Shown one piece after another: positions 26,488 through 35,173 of a stretch of DNA of 64,000 nt. This DNA is from an uncultured Neglectibacter sp. Lineage in GTDB: Bacteria; Bacillota; Clostridia; Oscillospirales; Acutalibacteraceae. The notes under the pieces are model-generated. The model did not search any database. It saw nothing but the letters and a program-made list of their open reading frames with translations, and was not told where the DNA came from. Position numbers and translations under genes: made by a program. The DNA lies in NCBI GenBank assembly GCA_946554335.1, contig CAMNSA010000001.1:62001-126000 (forward strand), given 5' to 3'. Numbering within the stretch: position 1 is the first letter of the stretch; every line of letters begins with the position of its first letter.

Positions 26488-26914
26488 GCGCGTCCCGGTG
26501 GGACGCTGGTGCGAACTGACCGAGCCGGCAGGCGAGACCGAGCGCGTCCCGGTGGGACGCTGGTGCGAACTGACCGAGCCGGCAGGCGAGAAAAGCGCGT
26601 CCCGGTGGGACGCTGGTGCGAACTGGTCTCCGCTGCCACTCCGGATGCAAAGCGCCGGTGGCGCTTGTTCTGCATCGACCGAGTTGGCAAACGAGAACGT
26701 TGCTGGACGCATGCCACTGGCATGTAGCAACCGAGGCGGGGAAGATTGCCAGTGGCAATCGTTCTGACCCGCCCGAGCCGGCAGGCGAGAAAGGCGAGAA
26801 AAGCGCGTCCCGGTGGGACGCTGGTGCGAACTGGTCTCCGTTGCCACTCCGGATGCAAAGCGCCGGTGGCGCTTGTTCTGCATCGACCGAGTTGGCAAAC
26901 GAGAACGTTGCTGG
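26488..26914. repeat. array of short palindromic hairpin modules
   Basis: Four copies of the hairpin GCGTCCC-GGT-GGGACGC lie within units starting at 26488, 26542, 26595 and 26803, each followed by GCTGGTGCGAACTG. The third and fourth copies start a ~112-bp direct repeat (26595-26706 and 26803-26914) that also holds AGCGCC-GGT-GGCGCT. Between them are CATGCC-ACT-GGCATG and GATTGCC-AGT-GGCAATC. Different arms share the same loop-proximal CC-NNT-GG design. Long open frames through it encode only repeat peptides and are not credible genes. Confidence 0.85.
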
Positions 26915-26922
26915 GCGAGGAC

Positions 26923-26950
26923 TTGCATATTTTACTTTCAGGTGTACAAT
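26923..26950 (+). promoter_or_regulatory. putative promoter of the C-GCAxxG-C-C gene
   Basis: TTGCAT (26923-26928), 16-base spacer, TACAAT (26945-26950), 59 bases before the ATG at 27009. Confidence 0.55.
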
Positions 26951-27008
26951 AAGAGAAGAAAGCGGGTGGTGCAAAAGTGCATCCCACAGAACTTGACAGG
27001 AGGAGTAA

Positions 27009-27410
27009 ATGATGGGAAAGCGGGAAGAAATTCGGGAATTGAGGCAGAATAAGGAGATCCATTACAACTGCGCTCAGGCGGTGCTGATTCCCTTCGCCGA
27101 AGAGTGCGGGCTTACCAGGGAGACGGCATTTTTGCTGGCAAAGCCTCTGGGGCACGGCGTGGGGATCGGCGGAATATGCGGAGCTTTGAGCGGCGCGCTG
27201 ATGGTGCTGGGGGCAAAGGGCGGAACGCCGGATCAATTCCGAAAGCTGACGGAAAGCTTCCAACAGCTCTATCACGAGACGGACTGCGAGCCCTTGATCC
27301 GGCTGCACGAGGAATCCGGAGATACGGACAGGAAGGCCTTCTGTGACCATTTGATCTACAGCGCGGTGGAAACGCTGGAGGAGCTTTTAGAGGAAAAAAC
27401 GGAAAGATAA
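27009..27410 (+). CDS. C_GCAxxG_C_C family protein (putative redox-active)
   Basis: 133 residues with the family's spaced cysteines: YNCAQAVL, ICGALSGALMVLG (the GCAxxG-like block, here reading CGALSG), TDCEPLI and FCDHLI. The family is widespread in anaerobes, has no proven role and is thought to bind metal or act in redox. GGAGGAG precedes the first of two adjacent ATG codons. A bidirectional terminator follows. Confidence 0.88.
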   Translation: MMGKREEIRELRQNKEIHYNCAQAVLIPFAEECGLTRETAFLLAKPLGHGVGIGGICGALSGALMVLGAKGGTPDQFRKLTESFQQLYHETDCEPLIRLHEESGDTDRKAFCDHLIYSAVETLEELLEEKTER

Positions 27411-27440
27411 GCTGACTGGCGAAATGAGATCATACGGAGA

Positions 27441-27474
27441 AAAGAGCTGTTGCTTAGCAACAGCTCTTTTTATC
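27441..27474. terminator. bidirectional terminator between convergent genes
   Basis: AAAGAGCTGTTGC (27441-27453) pairs perfectly with GCAACAGCTCTTT (27457-27469); T-tracts on both strands. Confidence 0.9.
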
Positions 27475-27489
27475 TGAAAATATGAAAAT

Positions 27490-28008
27490 CTAATTACATA
27501 CCTTGCAGGGCTCGCTGTGACCGCTGCTTTTTGCCTCTGAAAGGGTTCCGCTGAGAATCTGCTTTGACCGCTTTAGGGTTCGGCAGCGATCAGTGGAGTG
27601 ATATTTTTTTCCGGAGGGCGTCCAGTATACAATCGCACTTTCGGGAGAAACGGTTTCCTCCGGGGATGCTGTGGGCTCTAAAGAAGCGGCGGGCTCCGAA
27701 GCAGCGGTAGATTCGGGAGAAGCCGCAGGCTCCGCAGAGGCGGCAGGAGAAGAAAGAACGGAGGGAGAAGGAGTGTTTCGGCTCTTTTTGGGATCTGGAA
27801 GCCGCTCCCTTTGTTTCGACGTAAAAAAGCGCTCGCTTTCCGGAAGGAGGGAAGTAAAGGGGGTGGGAGAAGGAGCAGGAGAAAGAGAATAAAATTCTCT
27901 ATGCTCCGGCTCTCTGGACTGCTCCTCTCTCTGTTCGCAGCCGATCAGAAGGCTGAGTGAAAACAGGAGCAGAAACAAAAGGGCAGACGGTTTTGCCGCT
28001 TTTTTCAT
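27490..28008 (-). CDS. putative lipoprotein with C-terminal cysteine/histidine motif
   Basis: 172 residues. The signal peptide ends in lipobox LLIGC (Cys24). A Pro/Ser/Ala/Glu-rich low-complexity linker (about 40-120, with repeats of the type AASxEPxAS) leads to a C-terminal domain, VYWTPSGKKYHSTDRCRTLKRSK...EPCKVCN. This matches the small H-x-x-x-C...C-x-x-C tail found on secreted nucleases and ComEC-like proteins of Firmicutes. It probably sits on the outer membrane face with the tail exposed. Function is unknown; metal binding is plausible. Confidence 0.75.
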   Translation of the reverse strand: MKKAAKPSALLFLLLFSLSLLIGCEQREEQSREPEHREFYSLSPAPSPTPFTSLLPESERFFTSKQRERLPDPKKSRNTPSPSVLSSPAASAEPAASPESTAASEPAASLEPTASPEETVSPESAIVYWTPSGKKYHSTDRCRTLKRSKQILSGTLSEAKSSGHSEPCKVCN

Positions 28009-28079
28009 CTAACCCCTTCTCTCTTTGTTTTAAAAATATCCGGCCGTCAAGACTTTAGAGCAGATAGAAAAAAGTCTTC

Positions 28080-28913
28080 TTACAGGTGGAGCACATCGCG
28101 GATATAGATGCGGGACACCTCTGCCGAGTGGAAATTGCACACTTCCGGACGGTCCAGCTCTACACAGAGGAAGCCGTCATAGCCCACCTCTTCCAAAGCA
28201 GCCTTGACTGCGGGGAAATCCACGGTTCCATGGCCCAGAGCCCGGAAGGAGGCCATTTTCTCCGGCCCCTTGGCCTTGGAAAGAGCGTAGGTGTCCACAT
28301 CCTTCAGGTGCATGAAGGCGATCCGGTCACCGTACTCACGGATGAGAGCCGCGGGGTCGATCCCGGCGAGAGTCGTATGGGCAGTATCAAAGCAGAAGGA
28401 CACGCAGCCGGGGTCTGTATGGGCGGCGAAATAGTCGATATCCTCCTTGGAGAACACGCAGGTGCCGTAGTGGGGATGGAAGCAGACGGTGATCCCCTTT
28501 TCCTTTGCGTAGGCGCCCAGGCGGGTGGCGATCTCACAGATTTTGCAGAGCATTTCCGGATCGGTGGGGCGCTCACTGGGGCCGCCGTCCGCAAAGCCGC
28601 CGTGCTGGCAGTTGTACCATTTGCCGCCGATGGCGTGAAGGAAGTCGATCTGCGCTTTGGCGGTTTCCAGGGAGGCCTCCACATCCAGGGTGAAATGGCC
28701 GTAAAGATTCACAAGCTCTACGCCGCAGTCCTTTGTGAGGCGTACGAGCTCCTCCGGGTTCTCCCAATAATAATCTCGGATAAAGGCGAAGTTTTCCACA
28801 TAGTCGTAGCCCAGAAATTTACATTCCCGGAAGGACTGTTCCAGCATTTTTTTGGCAGTTTCGGGGTCATTGCTCTGGATCCAGGTCCAGCCGGTGTAAG
28901 CGATTTTCATCAT
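28080..28913 (-). CDS. sugar phosphate isomerase/epimerase-like TIM barrel protein (IolE-like)
   Basis: 277 residues of the xylose-isomerase-like barrel. Metal-site segments are VCFHPHYGT, SFCFDTAHTTLAG, IAFMHLKDVD and FLCVELDRPE. Two adjacent ATG codons follow AGGAGG by 8 bases. It lies downstream of a Gfo/Idh oxidoreductase on the same strand, a second pair of the type seen at 1421-3472. Family members include inosose dehydratase, hydroxypyruvate isomerase and C-deglycosidase subunits; which one is not clear. Confidence 0.87.
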   Translation of the reverse strand: MMKIAYTGWTWIQSNDPETAKKMLEQSFRECKFLGYDYVENFAFIRDYYWENPEELVRLTKDCGVELVNLYGHFTLDVEASLETAKAQIDFLHAIGGKWYNCQHGGFADGGPSERPTDPEMLCKICEIATRLGAYAKEKGITVCFHPHYGTCVFSKEDIDYFAAHTDPGCVSFCFDTAHTTLAGIDPAALIREYGDRIAFMHLKDVDTYALSKAKGPEKMASFRALGHGTVDFPAVKAALEEVGYDGFLCVELDRPEVCNFHSAEVSRIYIRDVLHL

Positions 28914-28945
28914 GATGAATTCCTCCTGAAATTAAGATTTCAAAA

Positions 28946-30157
28946 TCAAGATTCCAAAATCCCGTGGATGGGGTTGTTCTCCATGGGAGCCGTGCGGGTA
29001 TAGCGGGTGGTAAGGGGGATATATTCCCCTTTCTCACTGGATTTGGAGAAGCTTGTGAGGATCTCCAGCACATGGTGCTGCTGCTGGGCGTTTGCCCGGA
29101 AGCCTCTGCCGGTGCGCAAAGCCTTGCACAGATCGGAAAGGCCCAGAGCACGGGAGTTTTCGTGATAGTCAAACATTAAAGGAATTTCCTGGTAGCCCTG
29201 ATAGAAGCTGGGGACCTTATGGCTCATGAGGCCCGGGTCGGTCGTTGCAGCGGCGGAATCCTCCGGACGCAGCAACAGCACCGGGCCGCCGAAGGTGTTG
29301 GGGTCCGGGACTGCGATGGTGCCCTTGGTGCCATAGACCTCAAAGCGTGCCTGAGCGGCAGGGGCATAATGAACGTCAAAGGTGGTGAAGATCTGGGCGA
29401 TGGCGCCGCTGGAAAACAGAATATTTCCCGTTAAGTAGGTGTCCACCTCTACCTTGACCTCCTCTCCCCAATGGGGCTCGGAGGTGATGATACGCTTTTC
29501 GAAGGAACGCTTTGTCATGCCCATCACGCCCTTGGCCTCACCCAGAAGCTGAACCAGAGCAGTGACATAATAGGGGCCCATGTCCATCATGGGGCCGCCG
29601 CCGCGCTGATAGTAAAATTCCGGGTCCGGATGCCAGGTTTCGTGGCCGTGGCAGACCATTGCGCAGTTCGCGCCGATGACCTCGCCGATAAAACCGGAAT
29701 CAATGAGCTTCCTGGCGGTCTGGATCCCGGCTCCCATGAAGGTGTCGGGCGCGCCGCCCATGAGAAGGCCCTTTTCCTGAGCCAGAGCCACCAGCTCGTT
29801 TGCCTCCTCCATGTCCACGGCCAGGGGCTTTTCGGAAAAGACGTGCTTGCCGTGAAGCAGCGCCTGCTTTGTGACCTCATAATGCTCATAGGGGCGGGTG
29901 AGATTCAACACCACCTCTACCTCCGGGTCCTGAAATGCGTCGTACATGGTGGGATAGATTTTGGGTGTGGTTACCGAGACGCCCTTTTCCTGCTGTTCTT
30001 TAATGTAGTCAACGCCCTTCTGAGCCCGTTCGGGGATGAGATCGCATACTCCGAAAAGCTCTACCTCGCGGAAGGTGTGGGTGAGATTCTGAAGATAGAT
30101 GCCGCTGATGGCGCCTACGCCTATCATGGCCACTTTGACCGGTTTTACCGTCTGCAT
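28946..30157 (-). CDS. Gfo/Idh/MocA family oxidoreductase
   Basis: 403 residues: Rossmann motif VAMIGVGAISGIYLQ, the canonical SEKPLAV with catalytic lysine, and GGGPMMDMGPYYV in the substrate domain. GGGAGG lies 9 bases before the ATG. It lies between a ThuA-like gene and an IolE-like isomerase on the same strand. ThuA- and Gfo/Idh-type proteins are known to work together in keto-sugar pathways, which makes 3-keto-glycoside formation or breakdown a reasonable inference. Confidence 0.9.
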   Translation of the reverse strand: MQTVKPVKVAMIGVGAISGIYLQNLTHTFREVELFGVCDLIPERAQKGVDYIKEQQEKGVSVTTPKIYPTMYDAFQDPEVEVVLNLTRPYEHYEVTKQALLHGKHVFSEKPLAVDMEEANELVALAQEKGLLMGGAPDTFMGAGIQTARKLIDSGFIGEVIGANCAMVCHGHETWHPDPEFYYQRGGGPMMDMGPYYVTALVQLLGEAKGVMGMTKRSFEKRIITSEPHWGEEVKVEVDTYLTGNILFSSGAIAQIFTTFDVHYAPAAQARFEVYGTKGTIAVPDPNTFGGPVLLLRPEDSAAATTDPGLMSHKVPSFYQGYQEIPLMFDYHENSRALGLSDLCKALRTGRGFRANAQQQHHVLEILTSFSKSSEKGEYIPLTTRYTRTAPMENNPIHGILES

Positions 30158-30198
30158 AGCGGATGCCTCCCTGAATTTTTTCTGTTGAAATGCAAAGG

Positions 30199-30233
30199 AA
30201 AAGGCTTCTCTCTGTGGGAAAAGAAGCCTTTTT
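30199..30233 (-). terminator. hairpin between ThuA-like and oxidoreductase genes
   Basis: AAAAGGCTTCT (30199-30209) pairs with AGAAGCCTTTT (30222-30232). On the minus strand a short T-tract follows, so it could partly terminate or attenuate between the two genes. Confidence 0.5.
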
Positions 30234-30241
30234 GGACAAAG

Positions 30242-30907
30242 TTATTCCCCGGCGCCCTGATTTGCGCACCAGTTGATGGCGTTTTTCACCAGCTTCTGGA
30301 ACTGGGGATTCTGCCACATGCTGTAGATATGGCCGGGCGTTAAAACGCACAGGCGTCCTTTTCCCAGATGGCGCACATAACCGCCTACCTGAGAGCCGCC
30401 GGAAGCAGAGTGCGTGGTGAGAAGGATCTCGGCATCGGGGGCAATATCGCCCAATTCATAATGCTCGTCCCGGCCGGAGAAATTTTCTACCCCGTGGGTG
30501 ACCGGATGCTCCTTTTCCACCTTGACTTCCATCAGGCAGCGGGGAGGATGAGTGACAAAACGGTTCCCAACAAACTCCATGTACTCAGGGCATTTCTTTG
30601 GGCCGAAGGTGTTGCCGGAGTGGATGGAGACAAAGCCGTGCCCCTCCTCCACATAGGCTTTAAAATCTCTGGGCATCACCTCTGTGACCCCTTCCTCAAA
30701 CCAGGGGTTCTGGTTGCCGCCGTTGATGCAGTCTGTCTTGCAGTTGACAATGACGGGAAATTCACGGATATATTCCGGAGTGAGAGTGTCCTTCGCGTCC
30801 CGGACAAATTCAAATTGAAGCTCGCTGCCGGAGAGAAGACTCATGCCCCGCTCGATGATCTCACCGGGATGCCAAAAATCATCACAGAGAACCAAGATCC
30901 TTTTCAT
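30242..30907 (-). CDS. ThuA-like domain protein
   Basis: 221 residues of the class I amidotransferase-like ThuA fold: ILVLCDDFWHPGE, GFVSIHSGNTFGPKKCPEY, FVTHPPR, HPVTHGVENF and the C-terminal GKGRLCVLTPGHIYSMWQNPQFQKLVKNAI. GAGGAGGG precedes the ATG. ThuA was named from trehalose utilisation in Sinorhizobium, where it acts with a Gfo/Idh dehydrogenase on 3-keto sugars. Here it lies upstream of such a dehydrogenase. The role on this sugar is inference. Confidence 0.87.
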   Translation of the reverse strand: MKRILVLCDDFWHPGEIIERGMSLLSGSELQFEFVRDAKDTLTPEYIREFPVIVNCKTDCINGGNQNPWFEEGVTEVMPRDFKAYVEEGHGFVSIHSGNTFGPKKCPEYMEFVGNRFVTHPPRCLMEVKVEKEHPVTHGVENFSGRDEHYELGDIAPDAEILLTTHSASGGSQVGGYVRHLGKGRLCVLTPGHIYSMWQNPQFQKLVKNAINWCANQGAGE

Positions 30908-31002
30908 ACAAAACCCTCCTCAGAGAGATATTTTCTCTATTCTAGCATACTCTTTTCCGCTTTCCAAGAGAAGATTTTGTGAAAAGAGAAAAAGATTTTA
31001 TC

Positions 31003-31857
31003 TCAGGAGAGCTTGTCCGGTTTCAGCACCACGGCCTGATACCCCAGACCTCGGTAAGCTGTTTCTACTCTCTCTTTGGTGTAAGGAACAGACTTCCCGG
31101 ACATGGGGTCGTTAAAGTAATAGTTTTTCTCATCATATCCTACCAGCAAAGCGCAGTGCATGGGTTCGATCCAGGTAAAGGACTCGTCGCTGTCCTCCAA
31201 AAGCCAGGAAGCCCCTACCACAGGCTTCTCCATGTCGATCGTGATCCACAGCAGCACCGGGACGCCTTTTTCTAAATAGGCTTCGCAGAGGGAGGAAAGC
31301 GAAACGCCGGAAAGCTCTTTGACGGTAAAGTCTGGACCGGCAGCTTTTTCCAGAGCTTTTTGGATGACGCCAGCATAGCAGCCCCAGCCCTTTTCTGAGC
31401 GGGGGTCTCCCGGAAACGCCTTTCTGGGGTCGCAGCCCAAAAGAGTTCCGTTTTCGTTTCGATAGGGAGCGTTTCCCAGGGGAAGATAGGAGGAAATAAA
31501 TTCCTCCGGTTCCATTTCCACGCCGTAATACTGTAAAGCCATCACCGCCGTGACGCTTTCGCAGCCGGTGGGAAAGTCGGGGCGCTGGTCGAGAAAAGGC
31601 GCGTCCAGAATCAGCTTTCCGGACTGGCTCAGAGGGTCATTGGCGATGGAAACAGAAGATGCCGTTTGGAAGAGCTCCCCGGAGGACACAGGGGCTACTG
31701 CCTCCAATGGGAGAGGATAGCGGAGCTTTTGAAGGGCAAGGCCCAGAAAGCACAGAAAAGCGAGAGAGGGGACAACAGCCAGCACGATCAGCCGGTGCTT
31801 TGGAAGCGCCCTTTTCCTTTGAAGGCGCCCCTTTCTTTTAACAGAAACAGCAGACAT
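31003..31857 (-). CDS. membrane-anchored C39-like cysteine peptidase
   Basis: 284 residues. A cytoplasmic basic tail (KRKGRLQRKR) and one membrane segment (about 22-42) precede an extracellular Peptidase_C39_2-type domain with Cys99 (FPTGCESVTAVMALQYYG), His234 (EPMHCALLVGYDE) and Asn249/Asp250 (YYFNDP), the expected catalytic Cys-His-Asn/Asp order. AGGAGG precedes the ATG. It lies just downstream of a gene set made of a response regulator, a histidine kinase and a surface protein, and may belong to that regulon. Confidence 0.85.
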   Translation of the reverse strand: MSAVSVKRKGRLQRKRALPKHRLIVLAVVPSLAFLCFLGLALQKLRYPLPLEAVAPVSSGELFQTASSVSIANDPLSQSGKLILDAPFLDQRPDFPTGCESVTAVMALQYYGVEMEPEEFISSYLPLGNAPYRNENGTLLGCDPRKAFPGDPRSEKGWGCYAGVIQKALEKAAGPDFTVKELSGVSLSSLCEAYLEKGVPVLLWITIDMEKPVVGASWLLEDSDESFTWIEPMHCALLVGYDEKNYYFNDPMSGKSVPYTKERVETAYRGLGYQAVVLKPDKLS

Positions 31858-31972
31858 GGTACATTCCTCCTATGAGAAAAGTATCTCACAGGGGAAGACA
31901 GCAAGTCTGCTGAAAATTGCAAAAGAAAAACAAAAAACGGTCTCTCTTTTACGCGAAAAGTGAAGTGAAAGG

Positions 31973-33016
31973 TCAAAGGTCCACAAAATGAGCCGAATAG
32001 CCTGTAAAGCGGCCATACTCCGTAAGGTAGAAAAATACCACTACATTTCCCAGGGAATCGGAAAATGCCAGCAGGGTCTCATCCCCCTGAGAAAGGGTGC
32101 TGTAGCTGCCGGATAAAATCAGACTTTCCATGCGCGTGTATACCATGTCATTGCTGATCACAAGGAACTCGGGCGTTCCGAAGGAAAGGTTTCGGACAGT
32201 ATTCTCCAAATACCAGAGCAGGGGATTAAACAGAGGATCTTCGGAGAGGGAAGAGGCCTTGGAATCCTGTATGGAAGAGAAACTTTCGGAAGGAAGCTCT
32301 GGCGCGGAAGAGGCGCCCGGCATTTCTTCCGCCGGATCGGTCGTAGGAAGGGGAGAAGAGTTGGGCGTGGACAGATGTTTTCGCGTCATTTCCACATAGG
32401 CGGGAAGCAGGTCTTCCGGAGAGCGGGTCTCTTTTTCAGGGGGCGGGGAGCCCCAGGTCTCGTGATAATAAAAAACACCCTGCTGGGTGAGAGCAAGACC
32501 CAGAGAATCGGAGCCCTCCGAAGCGGTCATGGATTCATCCACAAGGACCATTCGCTCTTTTTCGGAGAAAAAGATATACTCCGGGAGATGAAGGGAGGCA
32601 AGATGCTCCTGCTCGGCTGTTCTGGCGGGGTGAATGATATCCATTAAGGTATAATAGGTACAAAGGCAAAGAGTCAGAGAGTTTTCCCTGTAAAAATCGT
32701 AATGGCTTTCCGGGCCGAAGAGAGCGGTACTCCAGGAAAAGGGATTTTCTAACAATTCTTCCGGATAATTATAGAGATTTAAAAGGGATTGCAGGGAGGA
32801 GACTTCGTCCAGAGAGAGATTCCAGGGGTACAGGACCACCTGGTTGTTTTCATCCAGGTGAAAGGCGTTTTGGATGCCCTCTTCCAGCTTTCCGGGGAAG
32901 ACCTCGCCGGAATAGTCCGGAAGCCTTTCTGAGGCGAGGCGGAAGAAAGCGCTGCCGGTAAGGGAGATGAGAAGGACCAGAAGCGGCGCAATCAGTTTTT
33001 TAAGAAGCTTCCTCAT
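31973..33016 (-). CDS. uncharacterised membrane-anchored extracytoplasmic protein of the two-component operon
   Basis: 347 residues from the ATG at 33016, with AAAGGAGG 6 bases upstream; it overlaps the kinase gene by 17 bases. The open frame further upstream only shadows the kinase. An N-terminal membrane segment (LIAPLLVLLISLTGSAFF) is followed by an extracytoplasmic region with a Ser/Pro/Glu-rich linker (about 220-265) between two folded parts. No family is recognised. Coupling to the kinase suggests a ligand-sensing or kinase-modulating partner. Confidence 0.75.
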   Translation of the reverse strand: MRKLLKKLIAPLLVLLISLTGSAFFRLASERLPDYSGEVFPGKLEEGIQNAFHLDENNQVVLYPWNLSLDEVSSLQSLLNLYNYPEELLENPFSWSTALFGPESHYDFYRENSLTLCLCTYYTLMDIIHPARTAEQEHLASLHLPEYIFFSEKERMVLVDESMTASEGSDSLGLALTQQGVFYYHETWGSPPPEKETRSPEDLLPAYVEMTRKHLSTPNSSPLPTTDPAEEMPGASSAPELPSESFSSIQDSKASSLSEDPLFNPLLWYLENTVRNLSFGTPEFLVISNDMVYTRMESLILSGSYSTLSQGDETLLAFSDSLGNVVVFFYLTEYGRFTGYSAHFVDL

Positions 33017-34520
33017 TTGACGCCTCCTTTCTGCCGGATGAAATACTTTCGCTTTCCTCCCGGGAAGGGCGGTCTTTCGGAAGGGAGAGAAATACGGTAG
33101 TGCCCTCGTGAAGCTTGCTTTTGATACGCAGAGAGCCGCCGTGAAGCTCTGCAATACGGGCGCACAGGGAAAGCCCGAGCCCTGCCCCGCCGTTTTTCCG
33201 GGATCGGGATTTATCCGCCATATAGAAGGGCTCGGTGGCCCGCCTGACTGTTTTTTCGTCCATTCCCATTCCCCAGTCGGACACAGAAAAGAGGACATAA
33301 TCTGAGAGAAAGGAACAGGAAAGCTCTATTTCCTCCCCTTCCTTGGAGGCCTTGGCGGCATTGTCAATCAAATTATAGAGACAGGATTTCAGAAGCTCCC
33401 GGTCAGCCCAGAGAGAGCCGCCGGGGCAGTTTACCAAAAGGCGCACGCCTCTTCGCGCAAGGAGAGGGGAAACGGACAGGGAGATCTCCCGAAACAATTC
33501 CTCAAGGGGAATCTCCCGGCAGTCCGGCTTGGCGCTTTCCGCAAAGATCAGCTCCATCAGCTTTCCCGAAAGGCTTTGCAGACGCTTCGCCTCCTCTACG
33601 ATGGCCCCGGCGAATTCCCGGCGCTGTTTCTCGGAGACAGAGCGCTTGACCCGTAAGAGATCGGCAAAGCCCAGAATAGAGGTCAGGGGCGTTTTCATTT
33701 CGTGAGCCAGGTTATCGATAAAGCGCTTGCGGCTGTCTGCCAGGTTCTGTACCTGTTCAATGTTTTCCTCCACGGAGCGGGCCATCCGGTTGATATTCCG
33801 GGAAAGGCTGCGGAATTCCGCAGAGCCTTTGGGGGAAAGGCGCAGGCTGTAGTTGCCTCCGGCGATCTCCTGAATGCCGGAATTGACGTGACGCAGAGGA
33901 GAAAGCAGAAGCTGAAGGGCAAAATAGAAAAACAGGGCGGCGATGAGCGTAAAGAAAAAGAGAAAAACTTCCACCGTTCTCACAGCGCGGGCCTGATTTT
34001 GATAGACAGAGGTGATCTCGCGGACAGTGAAGAGCTCGTAGCTTTCGTTTTCAATGGGGAGCAGGGAGGCGGACACTGTGTAATAAAGGTTTTTTTCGTT
34101 TCGCAGGACCACCCGACATTCCTGAGAGTCGAGAGGTTTTTTCTCCAGGTCTTCCAAAAGGGGACCGCTTCGAAGCTCAAAGGGAGTGTTGGAAAAGGCG
34201 ATACAGGATTTATTCTGGTAGACTGCGAGGCCCTGAGCGCTGTTTGCGGTTTGCTCAGAGGTCATCTGGACCAGTGCCCGACCAATGCCCTCTTTTCCCA
34301 AAAAGGGGTTGCCGGAAGCGCTTTTTTCATAGGAGAGCTTATTCTGGACCCCGGTGCAAAAGAAGCTGTGCTCCCAGCGGGAGCGTTCGATCTCACCGGA
34401 GATGGTTTCCCGAAAGTTGATCCGCAGAGCAGCCTGGGTGGCCAGAAATACGGCCAGGACCGTCAGCGGAAGCAAAAGAAAGAAAATTTTCTGCCAAAGG
34501 GCGATTCCCTGCTTTTTCAT
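33000..34520 (-). CDS. sensor histidine kinase, HAMP/HisKA type
   Basis: 506 residues. Two membrane segments (about 11-32 and 183-203) flank an extracytoplasmic sensor region of about 150 residues. A HAMP segment and HisKA with His273 (DNLAHEMKTPLTS) follow, then HATPase_c with N box NLIDNAAKAS, G1 DWGMGMD and G2 GGAGLGLSLC. It autophosphorylates and passes phosphate to the response regulator encoded just before it, whose stop overlaps this ATG by 4 bases. The signal is unknown. Confidence 0.93.
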   Translation of the reverse strand: MKKQGIALWQKIFFLLLPLTVLAVFLATQAALRINFRETISGEIERSRWEHSFFCTGVQNKLSYEKSASGNPFLGKEGIGRALVQMTSEQTANSAQGLAVYQNKSCIAFSNTPFELRSGPLLEDLEKKPLDSQECRVVLRNEKNLYYTVSASLLPIENESYELFTVREITSVYQNQARAVRTVEVFLFFFTLIAALFFYFALQLLLSPLRHVNSGIQEIAGGNYSLRLSPKGSAEFRSLSRNINRMARSVEENIEQVQNLADSRKRFIDNLAHEMKTPLTSILGFADLLRVKRSVSEKQRREFAGAIVEEAKRLQSLSGKLMELIFAESAKPDCREIPLEELFREISLSVSPLLARRGVRLLVNCPGGSLWADRELLKSCLYNLIDNAAKASKEGEEIELSCSFLSDYVLFSVSDWGMGMDEKTVRRATEPFYMADKSRSRKNGGAGLGLSLCARIAELHGGSLRIKSKLHEGTTVFLSLPKDRPSREESESISSGRKEASNEEAS

Positions 34521-35173
34521 AGGCTTTCCAACCGGTATCCAAGCTTTGGGATGGTGACAAGCCTTCCCTTCAGCCCCAGCTTCCTTCGCACCTGCTGGAC
34601 ATGGATGTCCACGGTGCGGCTTTCCCCCTCAAACTCATATCCCCACACGGCGGCCAGCAGCCGCTCTCTTGTAACGGCAATGTCCAGGTTCTGCATAAAA
34701 AATACCAGCACATCAAATTCCTTGGGCGTAAGGGCCACCGCATGACCGCCCTTGGTGACCAGATGCTTTTCCAGATCGATTTCGATATCCAGATAGGAGA
34801 GCTTTTTCCGGTTTTTTCCTGTCCGGCGCAGCACTACCTCGATGCGGGCCAGAAGCTCCACGGTTTCAAAGGGCTTGACAATATAATCCTCCGCGCCGGA
34901 GCGCAGACCCTTAACCTTATCTCCCACATCCTGTAAAGCGGTGAGAAAGATGACGGGAACGCCCTTCATCTTGATTTTGGAGAGGATCTCAAAGCCGTCG
35001 AGACCCGGCAGCATCACATCCAGGAGGATCAGGTCGAAGCGGCCCTCCAAAATGCGCTGTACAGCCTCTTTGCCGTCCGGGCATTTTTCGCAGTCGTATC
35101 CCACCATGGAGAGGGTGGCTTCGATCATTTTAGCGATATTTTCATCGTCTTCCACGATAAAGATAGAGGGCAA
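34517..35173 (-). CDS. OmpR/PhoB family response regulator
   Basis: 218 residues. The receiver domain has the acidic pair VEDDEN and phosphoacceptor Asp52 (ILLDVMLPGLDG). The C-terminal winged helix has VALTPKEFDVLVFFMQN and SRTVDIHVQQVRRKLG. The start is a TTG at 35173: AAAAGGAGCG lies 8 bases upstream and no ATG is in place. It is first in the operon with the kinase and the surface protein. Confidence 0.92.
   Translation of the reverse strand: MPSIFIVEDDENIAKMIEATLSMVGYDCEKCPDGKEAVQRILEGRFDLILLDVMLPGLDGFEILSKIKMKGVPVIFLTALQDVGDKVKGLRSGAEDYIVKPFETVELLARIEVVLRRTGKNRKKLSYLDIEIDLEKHLVTKGGHAVALTPKEFDVLVFFMQNLDIAVTRERLLAAVWGYEFEGESRTVDIHVQQVRRKLGLKGRLVTIPKLGYRLESL

Noticed and set aside
26488-26914. 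Possible CRISPR array
   Set aside because: Units are 53-54 bp and ~208 bp apart, the intervening sequence is itself repeated rather than unique, and no cas genes are present.
26370-27350. 326-codon open frame through the repeat block on the minus strand
   Set aside because: It encodes only repeated peptides created by the DNA palindromes and overlaps the C-GCAxxG-C-C gene; no ribosome site.
31973-33298. Longer start for the surface protein (33298)
   Set aside because: The extra 94 residues only shadow the kinase gene; the ATG at 33016 has AAAGGAGG and begins a membrane segment.
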